The notes below the pieces were generated by a model. That model was not told the origin of the DNA. It saw only the letters and a program-made list of their open reading frames with translations, and searched no databases. Shown in pieces: positions 47,343 to 57,800 of a stretch of 61,870 nt of DNA. Location of the stretch: NCBI GenBank assembly GCA_030693415.1, contig JAUYAR010000178.1, positions 1 through 61,870 of the forward strand, given 5' to 3'. Positions within the stretch are counted from its first letter, which is position 1, and each line of letters begins with the position of its first letter. Both the position numbers and the translations under genes were made by a program. The DNA comes from Candidatus Cloacimonadaceae bacterium (lineage in GTDB: Bacteria > Cloacimonadota > Cloacimonadia > Cloacimonadales > Cloacimonadaceae).

Positions 47343-47600
47343 ATGAAAAGCGGTAAAATCGTCGATATTGAGTGTCGGTGCGGTTTTCGGCTCTTCCGCT
47401 ATTTCAAGGCGGGCAAGGGCAGGATTATCAAATGTATGATTCCAAGAATCACCGAGGATTTCGTTGGTCTAAAAGGCACTCAAACATATTCCAAACCTTT
47501 GTGTCCCGCCTGCAAAAAAGAGCTGGGAATCATCATGATGATTCACGGCGAACCCGCGCTGAAACTGAATCAGGGCAGCATCAAGAGCATCAGGATATAA
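47343..47600 (+). CDS. Small Cys-rich zinc-ribbon-like protein
   Basis: An 85-residue protein, start at 47343 (MKSGKIVDIECRCGFRLF); the open frame extends another 22 codons upstream, and neither start has an obvious ribosome site. ECRCG near residue 11 and PLCPACKKE near residue 53 give two Cys pairs, consistent with a zinc ribbon. No family recognised. It lies between the M14 peptidase and the PP2C phosphatase. Confidence 0.5.
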   Translation: MKSGKIVDIECRCGFRLFRYFKAGKGRIIKCMIPRITEDFVGLKGTQTYSKPLCPACKKELGIIMMIHGEPALKLNQGSIKSIRI

Positions 47601-47688
47601 AAAAGTGCTTGACATATATCCAAGCCTGAGCACTCATGCAAAGAGAAAGTATTTCCGCAATTAACGAAATCAAAGCTATGGAGATAAT

Positions 47689-49176
47689 ATGGCGAAAATA
47701 ACTGCACATATCAGCGTGGGCGCGCTGTCCGACATCGGTCTCAATCCCGCCCGCACAAAGAACGAAGATTATTATGGACGTTTCGATGGAGACTATGGCA
47801 CTCTTTTTATAGTGTGCGACGGCATGGGCGGGCACGAAGGCGGAGAGATCGCTTCCCGCATTGCGGTGGAATCCATCAAGAGCTATTTTGACGATTACTT
47901 TGTTCCCACGGAAGAGATCCCCATCATCGTTCAAAGCATCGATCATGCGCATCAAAACATCCTGGCGACCGCCTCTCGTGATATCGCCATGCTGGATATG
48001 GGATCCACCCTCGTGCTGCTGCTTATCAAAGGTAGTCAATTCTGGTATGCCCACAGCGGCGACAGCAGGATCTATATGCGCAGAGGCGATTCCATCAACC
48101 GTCTCACCAAAGACCACTCCGAGGTTCAGGGCTTGGTGGATACCGGCGTCATCAGTCCTGAGCAGGCAAAGGAACATCCCCGCCGAAACGTGATCAGCAA
48201 GGCTTTGGGACACACAAACTATACTCCGGACGTCTCAGGACCCCACGTTCTCTATCAGGACGACGTCTTTTTGCTCTGCACGGACGGACTCACTGAATAC
48301 GTTGCGGATGAGGAAATCATGGAGTATATGAGCGAGGATCCGCAGATTTCTTGTCAGATATTGATCGAACTCGCCAAACAACGCGGTGGCGCGGACAACA
48401 TCACAGCTCAGATGATCCGTGTGGTCCACGGTGCCGTTGAAGGCGGAATGAGCGTCGCACCGAAAAAAGCCTCGGTCAACTTCAAAAAATATGGCATCAG
48501 CGCGTTCTTTGCATTGACCGCTATCTTCATCCTCTGGCAGATCGGCAAAGCAATCGTGGACCGCGGCGCAAGGGATAAAAAACCGGAAATCGTTGTTTCC
48601 GGTGATCGCGTGATCCCTGAAGTCATCTCTCCGAAAGAAAAGAAAAATGAACAGCCCAAGGCAGAGAAACAACCGGCTCCGACCACCCAACCCGTCAGCG
48701 TTGCCGGACTCGAAGCCCAATTGGAAAAAGAACTCAGCGTGGTTCCCGCAGGGGCTGCATACACCGAATTTCTGGCAAAACTCAATCAGGCAAATCCTAG
48801 TGCCGGACTGCCCACGCAGCTCAAGTTTATCCGCGAACCCAAGGAAAAGCGCAGCATCTTCGTCGTGCCCGGCAAGACCATCTATATCGCGTTTCGCCAT
48901 CTGGCAAACGTCGAGAAAGTGCCGGGAGACCAATTCTTTGCCTTGATCAGCATCGCCGCGGCGATTGGAATAAGCTATTCCGGCGGATTGCAGGATTATG
49001 ATCAGCTCTATTTTGCCGGCGCGACCGGAGCCATCCCGGATAATGTCTATGGCAAGGCGACTGAGCTGTATATCAAGACTACCGGAGCGGACAAATTCCG
49101 CTTCGCAAGAAACATTTCCACCTTGAAACCTCGCTTGAAACAGGCGAATCTCGCCCTGCACTACGTAGCGCAATAA
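47689..49176 (+). CDS. PP2C-family serine/threonine phosphatase with membrane helix and C-terminal domain
   Basis: A 495-residue protein. Residues 1-245 are a Stp1-like PP2C catalytic domain with the metal aspartates in SDIGLNPARTKNEDYYG, FIVCDGMGGHEGG and DVFLLCTDGLTEY, and RGGADNITAQMI near the end. A membrane helix (about residues 266-288, GISAFFALTAIFILWQIGKAI) is followed by a Lys/Pro linker and about 150 residues of extracytoplasmic domain. It probably reverses Ser/Thr kinase signalling at the membrane. No partner kinase in the window. Confidence 0.88.
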   Translation: MAKITAHISVGALSDIGLNPARTKNEDYYGRFDGDYGTLFIVCDGMGGHEGGEIASRIAVESIKSYFDDYFVPTEEIPIIVQSIDHAHQNILATASRDIAMLDMGSTLVLLLIKGSQFWYAHSGDSRIYMRRGDSINRLTKDHSEVQGLVDTGVISPEQAKEHPRRNVISKALGHTNYTPDVSGPHVLYQDDVFLLCTDGLTEYVADEEIMEYMSEDPQISCQILIELAKQRGGADNITAQMIRVVHGAVEGGMSVAPKKASVNFKKYGISAFFALTAIFILWQIGKAIVDRGARDKKPEIVVSGDRVIPEVISPKEKKNEQPKAEKQPAPTTQPVSVAGLEAQLEKELSVVPAGAAYTEFLAKLNQANPSAGLPTQLKFIREPKEKRSIFVVPGKTIYIAFRHLANVEKVPGDQFFALISIAAAIGISYSGGLQDYDQLYFAGATGAIPDNVYGKATELYIKTTGADKFRFARNISTLKPRLKQANLALHYVAQ

Positions 49177-49238
49177 CTACCTTGCTTTGTGTCATAGATA
49201 TCATTTTGACAGGCAAAACAGTCTGACAGAGTATTGTT

Positions 49239-49913
49239 TTGCAGGAATTCAATGGTATTCCAATCCGGATTCTGCGCTCCCGGCGCAAGACCACAACGGT
49301 CTATTTCAAAAGGGAAGGAATCCTTGAAGTGCGCACTCCATTAGGCGTTAGCGACGCAGCGATCGAAGCTTTCCTGCACAAAAAAAGCGCCGTCATCCTC
49401 AGGAAATATCAGCTTTTTCAAGAGCGCCTTTCCCTCAAAAAAGACTATTCCGACGGCGAGAAGATACTCCTTTTGGGAGAGGAGATCGAAATACGTTTTG
49501 TCGATGAGGTTGCTTTTGTCTGGCGTCAGACCGATATGCTGCTCGTCAACCGCAGCTATGAATCCAAAATCACTGACGTGCTCAAACATTGGTATCACGC
49601 CAAAGCTGAATATCACATCCTGAACCGAGCCAGGGAGTTGGCAAAACTCCACGGCTACAAACCCGGCAAGCTCCGAATCTCCAAAAACAAACGCCTCTGG
49701 GGATGCTGCACTCACAAAAACTGGCTCTCCTTCGATTACAAACTCGTGATGGCGCCTCCGATCGTTATCGATTATGTCATCCTTCACGAACTGGCGCACA
49801 TCGATCATAAAAACCACTCCAAAGAGTTCTGGGACTTGGTGGAATCTCTGATGCCGGAATATCGAAATCACCTTGCCTGGCTGAAAAAGAATGACAAACA
49901 CATGAGTATCTGA
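49239..49913 (+). CDS. YgjP/DUF45-family metallopeptidase-like protein
   Basis: A 224-residue protein from a TTG start; no ATG fits the frame and a stop lies just upstream at 49224. SKNKRLWGCCTHKNWLSFDYKLVMAPPIVIDYVILHELAHIDHKNHSKEFWDL has the YgjP-type HELAH-x-DHKNHSKEFW zinc motif. These proteins are predicted zinc metallopeptidases; E. coli YgjP is the reference member. Monocistronic by position. Confidence 0.88.
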   Translation: MQEFNGIPIRILRSRRKTTTVYFKREGILEVRTPLGVSDAAIEAFLHKKSAVILRKYQLFQERLSLKKDYSDGEKILLLGEEIEIRFVDEVAFVWRQTDMLLVNRSYESKITDVLKHWYHAKAEYHILNRARELAKLHGYKPGKLRISKNKRLWGCCTHKNWLSFDYKLVMAPPIVIDYVILHELAHIDHKNHSKEFWDLVESLMPEYRNHLAWLKKNDKHMSI

Positions 49914-50115
49914 GAGCGATCTGACCTCAAACCCGAACCCTCTATAGCAAAACTCTTTTCACCATCTCCTTGCCAATCTTTACCATTTAAAAATGTATAT
50001 GCTCGCCCTACAGTTAGTTAGATAATTCATGGTCACTACACGTGTTGGGGTTTGGGGATCTTTCTTTTGATCGAATTGATACTTTGAATCGCCAGGGATG
50101 TGAATAAGCTGGACT

Positions 50116-51120
50116 CTATAGAGCCAATGTAAACGGGACAATTCTGAGAGAGGCTTTTGGCTTAACACTAAAGCCCAGCCACATAATCAACAAAGGCAAG
50201 AGCAGGCTGATCCAGAAAACCATAATTCGCCGCGGACGAGGATTGAAAACGAGCTGAACCAAGACTGGATACTGATCCCGGCTTTGCCAGCGCTTTTGGT
50301 AATACTCCAGTTTCGGATGCGGCTTAACTGCTGCAAGCTCCAACAATTGGCGAATATGTTTCTGATGGTAATTCCTGCCCGCCTTCTGCTTTCTGATACC
50401 ATAATAGCTGAAACCGTGATAGTCAAACTTGTCCAGATTCGATACCAAAGACTCGAAGCCTCTGTCAAACAGTTCCTTAGCCTCTATATTCCCACTTTGT
50501 TTGTAATAGAAATCCAATTCCAGTAAAACGCTCATCATCCCATTCAGCACGTATGGATCTACACTTGAAGGATATTCCATGAACCAGAGACCGCCATCTT
50601 CCATCTTCAGAACCAGATGCGATTCCGGTTTTATGGTGTTGAGCGCCTTGGCGGCAAGCTCCATCCACTTTCCCCCCGGTTCAATCTGATGGCGTCTAAC
50701 AAACACAGTGAGAACGACTGATTGAGCCAGTCCCGATTGCCATGGCGCTTTGAGATTATAACCAGGCAGATCGAATCTGTAGGGCAACCAGAGAGTGGAA
50801 TCCCCGATCTCCGCATTATCCACCAACCAATCGCTCAGCTTGAGGAAACGCTTAATGTTGCGGGGCTCATTGTCAAAATCCTTTTTTGCCTGCACTGCGA
50901 TAAACAGCGGATTGTATTGTATGCCATAGGCACGATAGGACTGCACAGGGATGCCGTCGTAATCGAATAACTGAATCTGATTCAGTGGTTTGCCGGTTAG
51001 TAGGGCGCTGTATTTTTCGCCCATGGAAATGATCCATCCCTCGCCATATTGCCAGAGCACTGCGTGTAAAATGATGATGACAAGAGCGCTGAAAAGCTTA
51101 TATCGTTTAATTGTGTTCAC
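50116..51120 (-). CDS. Membrane-anchored D-glucuronyl C5-epimerase-like protein
   Basis: A 334-residue protein; GTG start at 51120 overlaps the upstream permease stop (GTGA). Residues 10-25 and 300-320 are hydrophobic anchors. Between them, YGIQYNPLFIAVQAKKDFD, LPYRFDLPGYNLKAPWQSGLAQSVVLTVFVRR, WFMEYPSSVDPYVLNGMMSVLLELDFYY, LFDRGFESL and YHQKHIRQL match the C-terminal domain of glucuronyl C5-epimerases (heparan/alginate-type). The N-terminal beta-sandwich of the animal enzyme is absent. It might edit a surface polysaccharide; no sugar-nucleotide genes lie nearby. Confidence 0.8.
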   Translation of the reverse strand: MNTIKRYKLFSALVIIILHAVLWQYGEGWIISMGEKYSALLTGKPLNQIQLFDYDGIPVQSYRAYGIQYNPLFIAVQAKKDFDNEPRNIKRFLKLSDWLVDNAEIGDSTLWLPYRFDLPGYNLKAPWQSGLAQSVVLTVFVRRHQIEPGGKWMELAAKALNTIKPESHLVLKMEDGGLWFMEYPSSVDPYVLNGMMSVLLELDFYYKQSGNIEAKELFDRGFESLVSNLDKFDYHGFSYYGIRKQKAGRNYHQKHIRQLLELAAVKPHPKLEYYQKRWQSRDQYPVLVQLVFNPRPRRIMVFWISLLLPLLIMWLGFSVKPKASLRIVPFTLAL

Positions 51121-52388
51121 TCCATGTAATAAATCGCTTTGATCGGATCTATTCTTGCCGCTTTGATGGCAGGATAGATACCGGAGATTACTCCAACGAG
51201 GAAGGAGAAAGAGAGCCCCACCGCCACGCCCTGGATGGGCAAAAAGAGCGGAAAATCGATCGCTTGGGAGATGATGATCAGGATCAGCCAGGCACTGAAG
51301 ATACCCAAAATAGCGCCGATCATCGCCAGGGTGACTGCTTCGAAGATAAAATAGAAGAAGATGTCGCTCTCGGTGGCGCCGATGCTTTTGCGCACTCCAA
51401 TCTCCGTCATGCGCTCTTGGATCGAAATCAGAAGCGTGCTGAAAAGCCCGATTCCGCCTACGATCAAAGAGATGGAAGCGATGGCAAAGAGGGTGATATT
51501 CCATTTTTTCATCACCGAATCCATTTCCGCAGTGACGGTGAGCAGCACGTCACCGATATCCATAAAGCTGAAATTGGGAAACATATTGTGCCGCGAAAGC
51601 AGGAGCTGCCGCGCCTGGGTCTTCATCCTGCGAAATTGCGCCTCGTTTTCCCCCTGCATATAGATCATGTGCAAGCCTTTATTTGTGCCGAAATGATGCA
51701 CGCCATAGCGGAGCGGGACAAAGACGGATTGCAGATCCTGACTGCGGTCGGAGGAATTGAAATTCATCCCACCGCCGGAATTGAGCTCGTCGTCGGCAAG
51801 CACACCAACTACGGAAAAGCGGTATTTACCCAACGAAATGGTCTTCCCCACCGGATTCTCATCGCCATATTGCTCTTTGGCAAAGATGGAACCCAGCACC
51901 GCCACGGGGAGAAGATTGTCGTTTTCATAAGAGTTATAGTATCGCCCAAGGAGGATGGGATAGGATTTGTTGACAAAGAAATCGGCATCCGTGGCACGCA
52001 GACGAACATATTTGTCCTGATTGCCGAGCCGGATCAGCACGTTGTTTTCGATCATGCCATACATGCTTTTGTGGGGGATGTTTTCTCTCAAGGCGAGCAG
52101 GTCATCATAATTTATCATCTGCACGCTTTGATTGGCGCGCCGGATCGCTCTGCTCAAGCCGCGAGGACCGCTCACCCTACTCACTCGGTCGGCGGTGATA
52201 ACGATCGAATAGTTCCAGCCCATGCCCTCCATGTTGTTCTTGACCAATGCTTTGAGGGCATAGACGCTGGAAAACATGCTCACCACGGCAAGCACTCCGA
52301 TCACGATGCCCGTGAGGGTCAACAGTGAGCGCAATTTATGGCTCAAAATGCTCTGCACGGCGCTGCGCAGCGCATCCGCGAAATGCAT
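51117..52388 (-). CDS. MacB/FtsX-type ABC transporter permease
   Basis: A 423-residue protein; start at 52388 (MHFADALRSAVQSILSHKLRSLLTLTGIVIGVLAVVSM), 7 bp after topA with GGAG in the topA stop region. N-terminal membrane helix, a periplasmic domain with the MacB-type pattern (NKSYPILLGRYYNSYE, VAVLGSIFAKEQYGDENPVGKTISLGKYRF), then a FtsX-type triple helix (ITLFAIASISLIVGGIGLFSTLLISIQERMTEIGVRKSIGATESD, with ATESDIFFYFIFEAVTLAMIGAILGIF). The ATPase subunit is not in the window. It belongs to the topA transcript. Confidence 0.88.
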   Translation of the reverse strand: MHFADALRSAVQSILSHKLRSLLTLTGIVIGVLAVVSMFSSVYALKALVKNNMEGMGWNYSIVITADRVSRVSGPRGLSRAIRRANQSVQMINYDDLLALRENIPHKSMYGMIENNVLIRLGNQDKYVRLRATDADFFVNKSYPILLGRYYNSYENDNLLPVAVLGSIFAKEQYGDENPVGKTISLGKYRFSVVGVLADDELNSGGGMNFNSSDRSQDLQSVFVPLRYGVHHFGTNKGLHMIYMQGENEAQFRRMKTQARQLLLSRHNMFPNFSFMDIGDVLLTVTAEMDSVMKKWNITLFAIASISLIVGGIGLFSTLLISIQERMTEIGVRKSIGATESDIFFYFIFEAVTLAMIGAILGIFSAWLILIIISQAIDFPLFLPIQGVAVGLSFSFLVGVISGIYPAIKAARIDPIKAIYYME

Positions 52389-52395
52389 TAGGGTT

Positions 52396-54615
52396 TTACT
52401 CCATTTGGGTTTTGCATTTGGGGCATTCTTTGTATTCCCCTCTGTCCTTGTGATATTTCTCATAGATAAACTCGTTGCCGCAGGTCGGACATGGGATCGG
52501 CAGCGGTTTGTCGTTCGTGATCCACTTGCATTCCGGATAGCGGGTGCAGGAATAGAAGGTTCTGCCTTTCTTGTTCTTGCGCTGCACCACTTCGCCGGTT
52601 TTGCATTCAGGACAGGCGATTCCAGTGGTTTTGGGCTTGGCAAACTTGCATTTGGGATAGGCACTGCAGGCGATGAACGCACCATATTTTCCGGTACGTT
52701 CCATCAATAGGCTGCCGCATTGGGGACATTTCTCCTCCAAAATCTGCGGTTCGAGGATCTTGACGTTGCCATCTTTATCCCGGGTGAAACTCTTGCTGTT
52801 CTTGCACTTGGGAAATTTGTTGCATGCCAGGAACTCTCCGCCTTTGGAGCGCTTGATCATCATTTTACCCTCTTTGCAGACCTCGCAGAGGATGCCGCTA
52901 TCCTGCTCAAAGGAGCCCTTGTCTTTCTTCAGATCGATTTCTCCAATCAGCTTTTGAAGCTGGTCATAATAGGTCTTGACGAGTTCGTGCCAGACGATGC
53001 GGCTGAGCTCTACCTCATCCAGCTTGTCCTCCATTTGCGCAGTGAATTTGACGTTGAAGATGCTGTCGAAACGCTCCACCAGAAAGCGGTTGACGTCGTT
53101 GCCGAGGTCGGTGGGAACAAATGATTTCTTTTCCATGCCCACGTATTTGCGGACGCGGATGGTGCTGATGATGGAAGCATAGGTGGAGGGCCTGCCGATT
53201 CCTTTGGCTTCCAGCTCTTTGATTAAAGAGGCTTCCGTGAAGCGCGACGGCGGTAAAGTGAAGTGCTGGGAAGAAACGATATCCGAATGCTCGAGCGCGT
53301 CCGTTTTCCGGTAATCGGGATGGATCTGCTCGCCCAGAGGGATATTGACGTGGGGATAGGCTTTGAGAAAGCCTTCTTCGAGGATCTGATTGCCACTGGC
53401 GGAAAATATCGCCTTGCCGATCTCTATCTGCGCAGCAGAGTTTTGCAGCTTGACCGGTTTCATCTGGGTGGCGACAAAGCGTTGCCAGATCAGGGTATAA
53501 AGCCGGAGCTGTTCTCTGGAGAGAAAATTCGCCACGCTTTCGGGAGTGTGGAAAACATCGGTCGGGCGGATCGCTTCGTGGGCGTCCTGAGCGCTGCTTT
53601 TGTTCTTATAAACCCGGGTGGAGCAATGCTGCAATTCGACGCCGAAACGGTCTTTGATCAAGTCTTTGCAGCTCGCGATCGCTTCATCCGCGATTCTCAA
53701 CGAATCCGTTCTCATGTAGGTGATCAGACCGGTGCTTTCTCCGCCGAGTTCGATGCCTTCATAGAGCTGCTGGGCGATGCTCATCGTGCGCAGTGCTTGG
53801 AATCCGAGCAGCTTGGATGCCTCCTGCTGCAGGGTGCTGGTGATAAATGGCGGGGGCGGTTCCACGTTTTTTATGGAACGTTTGATTTCGGCAAGCAGAG
53901 CTTTCTGGTCTTTGGTCTGCGTGGCGAATTCAAGGGCGGTCTTTTCATCCGTGATCTCGATCTTTTTGCCGTCCCATTTCTCAATCGAAGCCTTGAATGG
54001 AGGCAGTCCGTCTTTCCAAAAATCCGCTTCCAGTTTCCAATACTCCTTGGGATCGAAAGCTTTGATCTCCGCTTCGCGCTCGCAGATCAGACGCAAGGCT
54101 ACGGATTGCACTCTGCCGGCGCTGAGGTCTTTGGCAATCACTTTCCACAAGAGAGGCGATACCTGATAGCCAACGATGCGGTCGAGGATTCTGCGCGCTT
54201 GCTGAGCGTCCACCTTGGGCATATCGATCTCGCCGGGATTGGCGATGGATTCGTTGATCGCCTTGGAGGTGATCTCATTGAAGACGATGCGGTGGAGCTG
54301 TCTGCCGGCAAGTTCTTTTTCCAAAAGCTGCGAAAGGTGCCAGGCGATGGCTTCTCCCTCGCGATCATGATCGCTGGCGAGATAGACTGCTTCGGCGGCT
54401 TTGACCGCTTCGCGGAGTTCGCTGATGACCTTGGCCTTCTTTTTGTCCACTACGTAGTCGGGACGGAAGTCGTGGGCGATATCGACACCCATTTCGTGTT
54501 TGGGCAGATCCCGCACGTGCCCCATCGAAGCTTTCACGACGAAACGGTTTTGCAGGAACTTGGCGATGGTGCCGGCTTTTGCCGGAGATTCTACTATGAT
54601 GAGTGATTTGGGCAT
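52396..54615 (-). CDS. topA: DNA topoisomerase I
   Basis: A 739-residue TopA: Toprim domain at MPKSLIIVESPAKAGTIAKFL, the catalytic Tyr region GLITYMRTDS, and the KPVKLQ/ADLYPHVNIP core. Four C-terminal zinc fingers are visible (CEVCKEGK..CNKFPKC, CPQCGSLL..CSAYPKC, CPECKTGE..CTRYPEC, CPTCGNEF..CPKC). It relaxes negative supercoils. The next gene downstream is the permease at 52388. Confidence 0.95.
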   Translation of the reverse strand: MPKSLIIVESPAKAGTIAKFLQNRFVVKASMGHVRDLPKHEMGVDIAHDFRPDYVVDKKKAKVISELREAVKAAEAVYLASDHDREGEAIAWHLSQLLEKELAGRQLHRIVFNEITSKAINESIANPGEIDMPKVDAQQARRILDRIVGYQVSPLLWKVIAKDLSAGRVQSVALRLICEREAEIKAFDPKEYWKLEADFWKDGLPPFKASIEKWDGKKIEITDEKTALEFATQTKDQKALLAEIKRSIKNVEPPPPFITSTLQQEASKLLGFQALRTMSIAQQLYEGIELGGESTGLITYMRTDSLRIADEAIASCKDLIKDRFGVELQHCSTRVYKNKSSAQDAHEAIRPTDVFHTPESVANFLSREQLRLYTLIWQRFVATQMKPVKLQNSAAQIEIGKAIFSASGNQILEEGFLKAYPHVNIPLGEQIHPDYRKTDALEHSDIVSSQHFTLPPSRFTEASLIKELEAKGIGRPSTYASIISTIRVRKYVGMEKKSFVPTDLGNDVNRFLVERFDSIFNVKFTAQMEDKLDEVELSRIVWHELVKTYYDQLQKLIGEIDLKKDKGSFEQDSGILCEVCKEGKMMIKRSKGGEFLACNKFPKCKNSKSFTRDKDGNVKILEPQILEEKCPQCGSLLMERTGKYGAFIACSAYPKCKFAKPKTTGIACPECKTGEVVQRKNKKGRTFYSCTRYPECKWITNDKPLPIPCPTCGNEFIYEKYHKDRGEYKECPKCKTQME

Positions 54616-54631
54616 GAGCTATCCTTTGTTT

Positions 54632-54861
54632 GGTGGAAAGGTGAAAGGGTGGAAGGGTGGAAAGGCGAATCCGACGTGGAGCCGGGACTCAGCATGTCCA
54701 TATCTATTTAATAATTGCGTATATTTAAGACTCTCGCCCATGCGGGGAAAACACACAGCACAAAAAAATCTATCTTTACCAAGCTCAGTTTCGTTAATCA
54801 AACAACAGAGGTCAAAGCCGGCGCAGCCACCTTTCCACCTTTTCACCTTTCCACCTTTCCA
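54632..54861. repeat. Inverted repeat of iterated GGTGGAAAG units between topA and secA
   Basis: Left arm (54632-54666) GGTGGAAAGGTGAAAGGGTG and then GAAGGGTGGAAAGG; right arm (54827-54861) is inverse: CCACCTTTCCACCTTTTCAC and then CTTTCCACCTTTCCAC. About 160 bp lies between. It is the fourth locus of this repeat type in the window. Confidence 0.8.
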
Positions 54862-54868
54862 CGTCATA

Positions 54869-57800
54869 TCAATTCCCCACCTCTTCTTTTCCGCAGCATT
54901 TCTTATATTTTTTGCCGCTGCCGCAGGGGCAGGGATCGTTTCTGCCGACGCGTTCGGCTACTCTGACGGGGCGCTGTTTTTCTTCGGTGGGTTGATATCC
55001 GCCAGAGAATTGGGGCGGAACGCTGACGTTTTGGGTGAGACCCGCTTCGGCTTGTTGTTGAGCGAGGAGAAAGGCGTTGATGTCCTCGTGTTTGAGGTCG
55101 GCATTGCGCAGCAGGCTGTCCATTTGCTCTTGGGAGAGGATGTAGGTGGTAAACACTTTTTTGGTGACGGCTTCCTGGATGCGGGTGATCAGGCTCTGGA
55201 AGAGATCAAAGCTTTCGCGTTTATATTCGATCAGGGGGTCTTTGTTTGCATAGGCGCGCAGATAGACGCCTTCCTTGAGCAGGTCCATTTCGTGGAGGTG
55301 ATCCCGCCATTCGTCATCGACCACTTCGAGGAGGGCGCGGCGCTCGATATTGCGGAGGTTTTCATCGCCGAGCTGGCGTTCCTTGTTTTCATAGGCGTTT
55401 CGGCATATCTCCAGGAGCGTGTGTTCGAGCATTTCACGGTTGAGGTGGTCGCTTTCCAGATCGCTGACGGAGACTGAGATATTGAGGCTGGTCTTGAACC
55501 AATGACAGAGGCGCTCCAGGTTCCAATCCTCGGGATAGCTGTCCGGCGGCAGGTGCAGATTGATGATGGCGATCACGGTTTCCTCGATCATTTCCACGAT
55601 CTCGTGTTTCATGCTGAAGCCTTTGAGCACACTGCGGCGATAGGAATAGATCACTTCGCGCTGCTGGTTCATCACCTCGTCATATTTGATCAGGTTTTTC
55701 CGGATCTCAAAGTTGTGTTCCTCCACCCGCTTTTGAGCGCGTTCCACCGCTTTGGACATCCAAGGATGGCGAATCGCGTCTCCGGGTTTGAGCCCCATCT
55801 TCATCATCATCGGCGCCACGCGGTCTGAGCCAAAGAGGCGCATCAGATCGTCCTCAAGGGAAAGGTAGAATCTGGAGGTTCCCGGATCGCCCTGCCGTCC
55901 GGCGCGTCCTCGAAGCTGACGGTCGATGCGTCTGCTTTCGTGGCGTTCGCTGCCGATCACATGCAAGCCGTCCAGGGGCAATCCATAGAGAAATTCGTCA
56001 TTGATTCCGGATGGCAAGCCGCGATATTCCTCGATCGGCTTGGTCACGACGCCGGTGCCGAGCTTGATGTCCGTTCCGCGTCCCGCCATGTTGGTGGCGA
56101 TGGTCACTGCTCCCGGCTGTCCGGCATAGGTGATGATTTCCGCCTCGCGTTGGTGTTGACGTGCGTTGAGGACGTTGTGGGGGATGTTTTTGCGTTTGAG
56201 CAGGCGGGAAAGCACTTCGGAGACTTCCACGCTCACGGTTCCCACCAGGACGGGTTTTTTGCGTTCGTGCCAATAGGAGATTTCGTTGATGATCGCCTGG
56301 TATTTTTCATTTTTGGAGAGGTAGATGACGTCCTCGTGGTCGATCCTGGTGACTTCCACGTTGGTGGGAATCGCCATCACGGGGAGCTTATAGATCTCCA
56401 TGAATTCGGATTCTTCGGTGACGGCGGTTCCGGTCATCCCCGCAAGTTTTTCAAACATGCGGAAATAGTTTTGCAGGGTGATGGTGGCAAAGGTCTGGGA
56501 TCCGGCTTCGATGGTGACGTTTTCCTTGGCTTCGAGTGCTTGGTGGAGCCCGTCCGAAAATCTGCGTCCTGGCATCTGGCGTCCGGTGAATTCGTCCACG
56601 ATGATCACCTTGTTGTCGATCACGACGTATTCCTGGTCGTTTTCATAGAGGGTGAAGGCACGCAGGAGTTGGTTGATGTTGTGCAGTTTTTCGCTTTTAT
56701 CCATGAAGCGGTTTGTCATCAGGGTCTTTTGTTTTTGACGCTCGGTCTCGCCGGCATATTCTTTTTCGTCGATTTCCTGAAGGAGCTCGTCCAGGCTTTG
56801 GACGATGAAGAGGTCTTTTTCGTGGCGGGCGAGCATGTCGCGTCCCTTGTCGGCGAGATCGACGCTGTTTTGGCGTTCTTCCACCACATAAAAGAGGTTT
56901 TCGTCCAATTCGTGCATCTTTTTGTCGCGCAGGTAGATGCCTTCCATGTCGCTAATCATTTTACGCAGTTCGCCTTCCTGGGAAAGCTTGAGAAAAGCCT
57001 TGTTGCGTGGGGTGCCGCGTTTCACCAAAAGGAGTTTTGTGGCGAGGGTTTCGCTATCCGGCTTCGGGCTTGCCATGTTTTCGCGGATCTCGCTCAGGAG
57101 TCTTTGCACAAGTGCGTTTTGGGCTTGGACGACCTGCATGATCATCGGGCGCAATTCACTGTAGAAATTTTTGTCCTGCCCGATCGGACCACTGATGATC
57201 AGGGGAGTTCTGGCTTCGTCCACGAGGATGCTGTCCACTTCGTCCACGATGGCATAATAGAAATCCCGCTGAACCAATTGGGAGCGGTGAACCGCCATAT
57301 TGTCGCGCAGGTAGTCAAAGCCAAATTCGCTGTTCATGCCATAGGTGACGTCGCAGAGATATGCTTCCTTGCGCTGTTCGAAGGTCATGCCGGTGGTGAT
57401 GCAGCCCACTTTCATGCCGTGAAAAGTGAATATCGGACTCATCCATTCGGCATCGCGGCTGGCGAGATAGTCGTTCACGGTCACCAGGTGCGCGCCTCTG
57501 CCAACGAGTGCGTTCAGGAAGAGGGGCAGGGTCGCCACCAGGGTCTTTCCCTCGCCGGTCGCCATTTCGGAGATCTTTCCGTCGTGAAGGGTCATTGCTC
57601 CGATGAGTTGGACGTCAAAGGGCACCATGTTCCATTCGACTTCGTGTTCACGCACGGGGAAGGAGATTCCCATCATCCGGCGGCAGGTGTCTTTCACGAT
57701 GGCGAAGACTTCCGGCAGATAGGCGTCCAAGGTGGATTTTGTCAGGGCTTTCAGTTCCTTTCGGGTTTCGTCGATGCGTTTGTCCAGGTGGCTGCGTTCG

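Noticed and set aside
51121-51504. 128-residue upstream extension of the C5-epimerase-like protein
   Set aside because: Antisense-like shadow of the permease gene in another frame; composition is His/Arg-rich and has no domain match.
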